A DNA stretch of 11,254 nt from Candidatus Saccharibacteria bacterium CG_4_10_14_0_2_um_filter_52_9 (GTDB lineage: Bacteria; Patescibacteriota; Saccharimonadia; Saccharimonadales; UBA4665), in contig PFOA01000080.1 of the NCBI GenBank assembly GCA_002792275.1, positions 1 through 11,254 on the forward strand, written 5' to 3'. A program made the position numbers and the translations under genes. The notes under the pieces are model-generated. The model had not been told where the DNA came from. It ran no database searches and saw only the letters and a program-made list of their open reading frames with translations. Shown here piece after piece: positions 6,089 through 11,254 of the stretch; the stretch's first letter is position 1, and each line of letters opens with the position of its first letter.

Positions 6089-7149
6089 TGGCAAAGCGCC
6101 CTCAATTGCATGTCCGCGAGTACTGGCACAAAAGCCGGTGGCACAAACTCATTGTCATTCTGATTCTGATTATTACCCTGAGTGTCGGCACCATGTACGG
6201 AGTGGCTCGTTGGTACATCCGCGCCCAGGCCTCCAAACCACTCCAGCTAGGCGTTAGCTTTATTCCGGCCTATGCCGAAAGTCTGGGGGTGGATCCTCAG
6301 CAAACCATGGACGGCCTGCTCGACATTGGCGTTAAAAACTTCCGCCTGGTCAGTTACTGGGATCAGATAGAGCAGACCCACGGCAGTTACGATTTTACTC
6401 AGTTGGACTGGCAGTTCCAAAAGGCCGAGGCCAGACACGCCAAAATCATCCTAACAGTTGGCCTGCGCCAGCCGCGCTGGCCGGAATGCCACATGCCCGA
6501 CTGGGCCCAAAACGAGCCGATCAACCAGTGGCAACCGCAACTGGAGGCCTATATGCAGGCCGTTATTAACAGATACAAAGGCTCGCCCAGCCTCGATAAA
6601 TACCAGTTGGAAAACGAATATTTTCTAAAGGGCTTTGGCCTGTGTACCGACTACAGCCGCCAGCGCCTGGTAAGCGAATATAACCTGGTCAAAAAACTGG
6701 ATCCCGGCCGCACCGTCATCGTCGGCCGCAGTAACAACGCCCTCGGTTTTCCCACCGGCCAGCCCCAGCCCGACGAATTCAGCATCTCGGTTTATAAGCG
6801 CGTTTGGGACGCCGGCGTCACCCACCGCTATCTGGAATATCCTTATCCGGCCTGGTACTACGGCTGGCTGGCCGGTGCCCAAAAGATCTTCCTGCATAAA
6901 GACATGGCAATCGGCGAACTACAGGCCGAAGCCTGGGCCCCCAATCTCAAAACCATCAAAGAAATCAGTCTAAATGAGCAAAACAAGTCACTAAACGCCC
7001 AACGGCTCAAAGATCGTTTTGAATACGGCAAAGCCACCGGCATGCGCGAAATCTACGCCTGGGGCGCCGAGTACTGGTACTACCGCCAACAAGTCCTGCA
7101 CGATCCCAGCCTCTGGAACGTCGCCCACCAGAAATTCCGGGCTAATTAG
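6088..7149 (+). CDS. Membrane-anchored clan-A glycoside hydrolase-like protein (cellulase-like)
   Basis: This 353-residue protein has a basic N-terminus, one membrane helix at about 20-40 (LIVILILIITLSVGTMYGVA) and an extracellular TIM-barrel-like domain. The domain begins LQLGVSFIPAYAESLG and has repeated strand motifs: VKNFRLVSYWDQIE, AKIILTVGLRQPRWPEC, and the acid/base signature KYQLENEYF with Asn176-Glu177. The probable nucleophile Glu277 lies in MAIGELQAEAW. Paired NE and E residues about 100 apart fit clan GH-A families such as GH5, GH39 or GH42; the exact family and the sugar are not determined. The anchored topology suggests trimming of surface or host glycans, in keeping with the divergent glycosyltransferase. 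Its last 8 nt overlap the end of the convergent hypothetical gene. Confidence 0.8.
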   Translation: MAKRPQLHVREYWHKSRWHKLIVILILIITLSVGTMYGVARWYIRAQASKPLQLGVSFIPAYAESLGVDPQQTMDGLLDIGVKNFRLVSYWDQIEQTHGSYDFTQLDWQFQKAEARHAKIILTVGLRQPRWPECHMPDWAQNEPINQWQPQLEAYMQAVINRYKGSPSLDKYQLENEYFLKGFGLCTDYSRQRLVSEYNLVKKLDPGRTVIVGRSNNALGFPTGQPQPDEFSISVYKRVWDAGVTHRYLEYPYPAWYYGWLAGAQKIFLHKDMAIGELQAEAWAPNLKTIKEISLNEQNKSLNAQRLKDRFEYGKATGMREIYAWGAEYWYYRQQVLHDPSLWNVAHQKFRAN

Positions 7150-8113
7150 TGGATAAAGCGCTAATCCCCGGTGAAGGCTGCCAATCGGGCAGTGACCTAT
7201 AGCTCCACATACTGCAACGGAGGAACTTTTTGTCTTGTGATCTGGTAACGCCAACCACGCCCGCGATCCTCCTAAAGTGACCGTTCGCGCCTGCCAGTTC
7301 AGCAACGGCTTCGTTCGTTACATGCGTCACGTCGGAGTGTAGGGGAGTGCCGGCCAGAATGTGTAGTGTCTGCACCCTCAAACGCACCTCCGGGCTAATC
7401 ACCGGATCTAAGGCGTCAAACAGGCGTTTCGGATCTTCATCAATAGAATTTGGCCTAGTATTGCTAACGTCCATAAGCGGAAGAGTCCCCACGGACCGAT
7501 CGACACCGGCCACCCCGCGGCCGCTAGAAGCCAAAAACTTAAGATAATCCGGGCGGCGTAGCAACTTGCCCTCAACGGTATGGAGTAATCTGTAGGGTCT
7601 TACTTGCGGTTCAGGATACTGCCCGCTTCGGTTTCTCTTGGGTACTTCGCTAACAAACCGGTCGGATTTGTGGATCTTGTCTTTGCCGGCCCACAGATCG
7701 CCCCACTGGTCGCCTTCATCATCCCTTTCAGCCTCAACCGGAGTCCATAACTGACTGTAAGGTCCTATCAATCGCTTGGCCTCCTCGGTCCTGGGAGTCA
7801 CTATATCTGCCCGCCCGGTTACCTCTGGTCGGAGAACCATGGGCAACAGCCGCCAAGTGGGATATTTTTCCGCCCGCTCGGCGACCACTTTCTGCTGACG
7901 GAGTGTCAGCTCTATCGGAGCCTGTCCGAACTGGGCATTTACCTCATCCATTAACTCCAGCTGATCTTCAGCGGCTATTTCATTCCTAGAATCGACAAAT
8001 TTGGCCAGATCACGCTGTAGAAGGGACAGCCTGGGAGTGACAAGCTGAGGTTCAGGCGGAAGTACCTGATAGCCTTGCTTGGTGAGAGCCCTGATGTGTG
8101 CGGAGACAGGCAT
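7142..8113 (-). CDS. Hypothetical protein, 323 residues
   Basis: I do not recognise a family. The protein is soluble and mixed charged, without signal peptide or membrane helix. The N-terminal third is rich in Leu, Gln and Glu and probably helical (PRLSLLQRDLAKFVDSRNEIAAEDQLELMD is one such segment, split here only for description). The middle holds the acidic run AERDDEGDQWGDLW, then many Arg and Pro residues. The C-terminal part has HVTNEAVAELAGANGHFRR, which could be a helix-turn-helix-like pair, and ends VTRSQDKKFLRCSMWSY. The ATG at 8113 has GAGAGG only 3 nt before it, so translation initiation is unclear. The long open frame and the convergent 8-nt overlap with the previous gene favour a real gene. 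Confidence 0.6.
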   Translation of the reverse strand: MPVSAHIRALTKQGYQVLPPEPQLVTPRLSLLQRDLAKFVDSRNEIAAEDQLELMDEVNAQFGQAPIELTLRQQKVVAERAEKYPTWRLLPMVLRPEVTGRADIVTPRTEEAKRLIGPYSQLWTPVEAERDDEGDQWGDLWAGKDKIHKSDRFVSEVPKRNRSGQYPEPQVRPYRLLHTVEGKLLRRPDYLKFLASSGRGVAGVDRSVGTLPLMDVSNTRPNSIDEDPKRLFDALDPVISPEVRLRVQTLHILAGTPLHSDVTHVTNEAVAELAGANGHFRRIAGVVGVTRSQDKKFLRCSMWSYRSLPDWQPSPGISALSTN

Positions 8114-8229
8114 GAACCTCTCGGCGACTGTAAAGCCTTCACGAGTGCCTCACCACATTTGCTCGCGCGGATTTAACATCTGTTCCTTATCATTGGTCTT
8201 ATGTTTACAGGACAATATTATATCATCTG

Positions 8230-8258
8230 TTGTCAAATAGCTATAACTCATCTAAAAT
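8230..8258 (+). promoter_or_regulatory. Promoter of smpB
   Basis: TTGTCA (8230-8235), a 17-nt spacer and TAAAAT (8253-8258) form a near-consensus promoter. The -10 box ends 9 nt before the ATG at 8268, so the mRNA would have a leader of roughly 1-3 nt. No Shine-Dalgarno sequence is visible. The rest of the 154-nt gap (8114-8267) contains ATCTGTT twice (8178-8184 and 8224-8230) and no other clear signal. Confidence 0.6.
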
Positions 8259-8267
8259 ATAACAGTT

Positions 8268-8732
8268 ATGGTTAAGAAGAAGGCGCAACAGCCCAAACGC
8301 ATCAGCAACCGGCGAGCCAGGCACGATTACGAGCTCGGCGATTCTTTGGTGGTGGGTCTGGCGCTCAGCGGCGCCGAAACCAAGTCCTTGCGGATGGGCC
8401 ACGGCAACCTGCGCGGCGCCTACGTAACTGTGAAGCAAGACGAGTTGTTTCTGATCAACGCCAGCATCAATGGCACTTCTGGCATTCCGATTGAAGAATC
8501 AGACCAAACCCGAACCCGCAAACTGCTGGCTAAAAGACGCGAAATCAACGCTCTGATTGATGCCAAACAGCAGGGTAAGACTATTGTGCCGCTGGAGATC
8601 CTAACCGGCGGACGCTTCATTAAACTGCGCATTTCGGTAGGCAAGGGCAAAAAGCGCTACGACAAGCGCCAAACCCTCAAAGCCCGCGACGACGCCCGCC
8701 GGGCCGCAACTGAGATGAAATCGGCTCGCTAG
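8268..8732 (+). CDS. smpB: SsrA-binding protein SmpB
   Basis: SmpB binds tmRNA and delivers it to stalled ribosomes for trans-translation. The 154-residue protein shows the whole family pattern: NRRARHDYELGDSLVVGLALSGAETKSLRMGHGNL near the N-terminus, GAYVTVKQDELFLINASI, the RTRKLLAKRREIN helix, GKTIVPLEI, the strand GRFIKLRISVGKGKKRYDKR and a basic C-terminal tail that would enter the decoding channel. Length is normal. The usual His/Pro-rich HxSPY segment is replaced by NGTSGIPIEE. The tmRNA gene ssrA is not in the window. The gene has its own promoter and ends 50 nt before tRNA-Asn. Confidence 0.95.
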   Translation: MVKKKAQQPKRISNRRARHDYELGDSLVVGLALSGAETKSLRMGHGNLRGAYVTVKQDELFLINASINGTSGIPIEESDQTRTRKLLAKRREINALIDAKQQGKTIVPLEILTGGRFIKLRISVGKGKKRYDKRQTLKARDDARRAATEMKSAR

Positions 8733-8735
8733 CCA

Positions 8736-8764
8736 TTTACAATCTGTTATTTAGCCGATAGAAT
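8736..8764 (+). promoter_or_regulatory. Promoter of tRNA-Asn
   Basis: TTTACA (8736-8741), a 17-nt spacer and TAGAAT (8759-8764) lie in the 50-nt gap after smpB. Transcription would start near 8771, about 12 nt before the mature tRNA 5' end at 8783. Confidence 0.6.
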
Positions 8765-8782
8765 AAACAGGTTCAACTATAT

Positions 8783-8857
8783 TCCGGGGTAGCTCAGTGG
8801 TAGAGCGGGGCACTGTTAATGCCTTAGTCGCTGGTTCGAATCCAGTCCCCGGAGCCA
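8783..8857 (+). tRNA. tRNA-Asn (anticodon GTT), CCA encoded
   Basis: The acceptor strands TCCGGGG (8783-8789) and CCCCGGA (8847-8853) pair perfectly. The D arm (AGCTCAGTGGTAGAGC), the anticodon stem GGGCA/TGCCT with loop CTGTTAA, and the T arm GCTGG-TTCGAAT-CCAGT are all standard. The anticodon GTT at 8815-8817 reads Asn codons. The discriminator is G8854 and CCA is encoded at 8855-8857. The 3' half is the apparent attachment site of the mobile element that follows, and the gene is intact after integration. The recombinase gene runs antisense into it as far as 8816. Confidence 0.96.
8815..8857. other. Probable attachment site of the integrated element (tRNA-Asn 3' half)
   Basis: The chromosomal side is an intact tRNA and the element side begins straight after it with the recombinase gene, which reads into the tRNA on the opposite strand. 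This is the layout of an element inserted at a tRNA 3' end. The exact core cannot be fixed because the other junction is outside the window. A small palindrome, ACTGA-CCA-TCAGT (8860-8872), lies 2 nt after the CCA and could be part of the recombinase binding region. Confidence 0.55.
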
Positions 8858-10348
8858 TAACTGACCATCAGTGCAAGACGCGATGTCTGAAAACGGTTTG
8901 TAAAGTGTTATTTCCACCTTTTTACCATCTAAAAGGAGGTTCTGACCTAACAACCCAATCAGCTCGCGTTTTTCGTTTGGTTCGGCTTCTAGGAACAGTT
9001 CTGCACCACGAGCCGCTATTTCTAACAGATACGCAACCGTAACATAATACTGTTCGTCTACTTCCGTCAGTCGCTTGAGTTTGCGTTCGTGTAGCTTCTG
9101 TTCAGCCCGCCACTTGGCTCGATATTGGTCATACTGTGCTTGAGTAATACTACCGTCGCACTTATCTTCGTATGCCGCCTCGATACGTTTCTGCAATTTT
9201 GCCTTTTCCGTTTGATGGTAATTGACCTTTTCACGGTTGAATTGTATCTTGCCGCCGTGGGCTTCCTTGAGCGTCTGTTCGAGCCTTGGCAGTTCAGGCT
9301 CGGGTATTTTGCAGTCGTCGAATAGCTGTGCCAGTATGTTGGTCAGATCTTTTTCTTCCAGCCATTCGATGCCCTTGTGCTTGCCTAGCTTATTACTTTT
9401 ACCTGTACAGTGGTAGTAGGTGTACTTATGCTCGTTGCCATTCTTTTGTTTCTTGACCTTAGGCTCCATCGTGATTGCACAGTCGCACTGCTTACAGTGC
9501 ATCATTCCACGATAGGTGTGCGGTATGCCAGCATATTTGATTTTCTTTTTGCCGTGTCCAGCTATGACGTCTTGCACCTGCCAATACAGCTCATACGGCA
9601 CGAACTGGTCGTATTGATGCGGGAAATAGGTATCGGTAGCCCTGTCGTATATTTCGCCGATGTAAAAGCGATTTTTCAGGATTGTACCCCAAGTGCTCCA
9701 AGGCATATCAACGCCGTGGTCTTTTTTCATTCGTGCTGACAGCGATTTGTAGGAAAATGTGCCAGTAGCGTACAGCTCAAATACTTTCTTGACGATATTG
9801 GCTTTGAACGGTACTGGCGTAACCGTCTTATTACGCCTGTCAATTTCTTCATTTTTGTAGCCGTAGGGTGCAAGCCACGGCAGTTCGCCGTCACGCAACT
9901 TGGCATATTTGGTGTTGTGAGCGTCTTCTTTGAGACGGTTGATTTGCTGCTTTGCAAGATACACCTTGGTATCCCAGTCCTGTATGTCTCGTCCGTGGGT
10001 CGATTTGGTGATAACCAACCTGTCGTGTACAAAATGCAATTCCTTTCCGTGTTCAAGCCGCAAGATGTCCATAGCCACGTGGTCTGCAAAGTTACGGGTT
10101 GCACGGTCAACTCGAAAGGCGATGATAGCATCAACGTCCTTGTTCTTTTTAACGAAGTCCATCATTTCGTTGAACTTTTTTCGTATGCCTGTGTCGGCAC
10201 TTTCGCTGAAAACGTACTCGTGGACTACTTCAAAATCTTTGTCTTCGGCGTATTCACGCATCTGTGGAAGCTGAATGTCTTCTAACGACAGTCCTTCCGT
10301 TTCTTGTCTTTTTGTGGAAACTCTAGCTAATATAACTGCTTTACGCAT
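8816..10348 (-). CDS. Large serine recombinase / integrase
   Basis: This is a site-specific recombinase of the large serine family, 510 residues, likely to integrate and excise the element. The N-terminal resolvase domain begins MRKAVILARVSTKRQ with the nucleophile Ser11 and contains the FRVDRATRNFADH arginine motif (79-90). The recombinase domain spans roughly 150-280 (LPWLAPYGYK, WGTILKNRFYIGE). A zinc ribbon follows with C285-KQC-DC290 and C314 in YYHC. Then come a coiled coil at about 355-430 (basic/acidic helices with KLQKRIEAAYEDK) and a C-terminal tail. The last 13 residues (WLRGLDSNQRLRH) and the TAA stop are encoded by the antisense strand of tRNA-Asn. A promoter lies in the 33-nt gap behind the replication gene. 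Confidence 0.93.
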   Translation of the reverse strand: MRKAVILARVSTKRQETEGLSLEDIQLPQMREYAEDKDFEVVHEYVFSESADTGIRKKFNEMMDFVKKNKDVDAIIAFRVDRATRNFADHVAMDILRLEHGKELHFVHDRLVITKSTHGRDIQDWDTKVYLAKQQINRLKEDAHNTKYAKLRDGELPWLAPYGYKNEEIDRRNKTVTPVPFKANIVKKVFELYATGTFSYKSLSARMKKDHGVDMPWSTWGTILKNRFYIGEIYDRATDTYFPHQYDQFVPYELYWQVQDVIAGHGKKKIKYAGIPHTYRGMMHCKQCDCAITMEPKVKKQKNGNEHKYTYYHCTGKSNKLGKHKGIEWLEEKDLTNILAQLFDDCKIPEPELPRLEQTLKEAHGGKIQFNREKVNYHQTEKAKLQKRIEAAYEDKCDGSITQAQYDQYRAKWRAEQKLHERKLKRLTEVDEQYYVTVAYLLEIAARGAELFLEAEPNEKRELIGLLGQNLLLDGKKVEITLYKPFSDIASCTDGQLWLRGLDSNQRLRH

Positions 10349-10360
10349 AATTCTACCTCT

Positions 10361-10389
10361 ATTATACTCTTACATTTGTAATCAATCAA
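10361..10389 (-). promoter_or_regulatory. Promoter of the serine recombinase
   Basis: On the minus strand TTGATT (10389-10384), a 17-nt spacer and a perfect TATAAT (10366-10361) precede the ATG at 10348. The -35 box overlaps the TGA stop of the replication gene (10384-10382). Transcription would start near 10354, giving a leader of about 6 nt. GAGGT lies at 10359-10355, partly upstream of that start, so it may not be transcribed. Confidence 0.6.
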
Positions 10390-11178
10390 AGAAGTCAGCA
10401 AGGTAAACGGGTCGGAACTTGTCCAGCTCCGCCTGTAACAGCTCAAAGACTTCTGGTTTTTCAGTGTCGTACCGCAACTGGTCGTTGGCTTTCTTGGCAA
10501 GACGGTGCAAGGCTTCAACGCCCTTGACGCCGACTACATCTTTCAGCTCACGCATACCAGACTGCTTGTTTAGTGTGTACAGTGCAATTGCCGACATTAT
10601 CGTTGACATACTGCGGTCAGAGTTTTGGACAAACAAATCCGATAAAAGCTCCAATTCGTTTTCTGCATTTGCACTAACAATCTTGGGATAGCGAGAGTAG
10701 TAGTCATCGAGTTGCCACTGCAAGACTTGTTGCGAGTAATCGTGCCGAAAAAGCGTCTGAAAAGTAATGTCGTCGGGTGGCAGTCTGGCATTCTTGAGTG
10801 CAGCTTTGATCGTCCGTGGATTACCTAGTCGTACTTCCATACGGAATACTTCGGGCAACGACTTGCGGGCAACATCATTGAATAGGTCAAAGGTCAGCTG
10901 TTTTGTGTCGTCGTCATAATGTGGCTGACCACGCTTACCTTTGAAATACTCAATCATCTTGTCGTAAAACGCCAGCTCGTGATATTTGGTGTGCGTTTTG
11001 TAGCCGTGACCGCCGTCTGAATACTTGTCATCACTGGTGGCTTTCCAGGCGTTTACATCGCACTTTTGTATTTCACGCAACACCTGATTTGATGTCATTG
11101 TGTGTGGCAACACAAAGTTCTTGGAGTAGTGAATGACTTGGCACTGTGCGTTTTTGATAGTCTCAATACCGCCCCAAA
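10382..11178 (-). pseudogene. Phage/plasmid replication initiator (II/X-like), 5' end lost at an IS
   Basis: The remaining frame gives about 265 C-terminal residues. The segment IHYSKNFVLP, followed by a GGHGYKTHTKYHELAFYDK stretch, VFRMEVRLGNPRTIKAALK, and FQTLFRHDYSQQVL, resembles phage/plasmid replication proteins of the gene II/X type that nick the origin for rolling-circle replication. This is recalled family resemblance, not a search. The N-terminal part is missing: the frame runs back through WGGIETIKN to 11178, enters the IS end and stops at TAG (11194-11192). A GTG at 11113 could start a shorter product, but it lies inside conserved sequence, so the copy is probably non-functional unless the IS supplies expression or an intact copy exists. 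The stop overlaps the recombinase -35 box. Confidence 0.65.
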
Positions 11179-11254
11179 TGTCCAGTACCCCCTAAACTAG
11201 ACACGTATACTTGTTAGTAAATTAGGAGGTTTTTATGGATAATTCTGCAGGCTC
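11179..11254 (+). mobile_element. End of an insertion sequence (IS3-like?), 5' part only
   Basis: The replication gene stops matching at 11178, and from 11179 a sequence starts TGTCCAGTACCCCCTAAACT, a TG-first, C-run end of the kind seen in IS3-family elements. TGTCCAGT (11179-11186) and ACTAGACA (11196-11203) form an imperfect inverted pair, matching at 7 of 8 positions. About 30 nt further a strong AGGAGGT (11224-11230) precedes an ATG. Family assignment is from recall and needs the rest of the element. The other end and any target duplication are outside the window. Confidence 0.55.
11235..11254 (+). CDS. Start of the IS-encoded ORF (probable transposase OrfA)
   Basis: ATG at 11235, 5 nt after AGGAGG (11224-11229), opens a frame beginning MDNSAG that is cut by the window end. 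Six codons cannot identify a family. The call as the first transposase ORF rests only on its place about 55 nt inside the apparent IS end. Confidence 0.35.

Larger units (their letters stand above)
8858..11254. mobile_element. Integrated mobile element at tRNA-Asn (left part)
   Basis: The segment from the tRNA 3' end to the window end carries a large serine recombinase and a phage/plasmid replication initiator, both on the minus strand, and an insertion sequence end. Its base composition is visibly richer in A/T than the ATP synthase and glycan genes. A replication initiator beside an integrase fits an integrated rolling-circle plasmid, a filamentous-type phage or an integrative mobile element. 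No capsid, coat or conjugation gene is visible, so I cannot choose. The far end lies outside the window. Confidence 0.7.

Noticed and set aside
5774..6163. A plus-strand frame overlapping the glycosyltransferase and hydrolase-like starts
   Set aside because: It crosses two well-supported genes and the divergent promoter, and its translation shows no domain.
8860..8872. Terminator of tRNA-Asn (ACTGA-CCA-TCAGT)
   Set aside because: The stem is only 5 bp with a 3-nt loop and no T-run follows. It is noted only as a possible recombinase site.
1..11254. Alternative genetic code with TGA as glycine
   Set aside because: Several genes end cleanly at TGA within operon overlaps (ATGA), so TGA acts as stop here.
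8858..11254. CRISPR array or toxin-antitoxin pair in the mobile element
   Set aside because: No regularly spaced repeats and no small paired genes are visible; both minus-strand frames are accounted for by the recombinase and the replication protein.

Overview
The window looks like a chromosomal segment of a Candidatus Saccharibacteria (TM7 / Patescibacteria) genome. This is inferred from the very compact layout, the short ATP synthase delta subunit, and the company of a membrane-anchored nuclease, a cellulase-like protein and an ATP:corrinoid adenosyltransferase-like protein. TGA is used as a normal stop (for example at the ends of the AtpI-like gene and atpF), which argues against the TGA=Gly code of Gracilibacteria and Absconditabacteria. 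Lineage is an inference; no marker gene was searched.

Region 1 (1-3181, minus strand) is the F1Fo ATP synthase operon in the order atpI-like, atpB (a), atpE (c), atpF (b), atpH (delta), atpA (alpha, cut by the window start). Most junctions are ATGA overlaps or 1-nt gaps. The exception is atpE: a U-rich leader and an AAGGAG site precede it, and a 122-bp element with perfect 16-bp inverted ends separates it from atpF.

Region 2 (3281-5225, plus strand) holds a glutaredoxin-like protein, an adenosyltransferase-like P-loop protein, a small P-loop kinase and a membrane-anchored thermonuclease. The last three are nearly touching. Region 3 (5222-8113) has a family 2 glycosyltransferase and a membrane-anchored clan-A glycoside hydrolase-like protein, divergent across about 20 bp, then a convergent 323-residue protein I do not recognise. 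Region 4 (8230-8857) has smpB and tRNA-Asn(GTT), each with a good promoter.

Region 5 (8858 to the end) is an integrated mobile element at the 3' end of tRNA-Asn. It encodes a large serine recombinase whose last 13 codons and stop are read from the antisense strand of the tRNA. Next to it lies the C-terminal part of a phage/plasmid replication initiator resembling the II/X family. That gene is cut at about 11179 by what looks like the end of an insertion sequence, whose own first ORF starts at 11235. The element is visibly more A/T-rich than the ATP synthase side.

The most unusual items are the recombinase/tRNA overlap, the IS-broken replication gene, the inverted-repeat element inside the atp operon, and several -10 hexamers placed only 6-12 nt before start codons, which suggests leaderless or nearly leaderless mRNAs.
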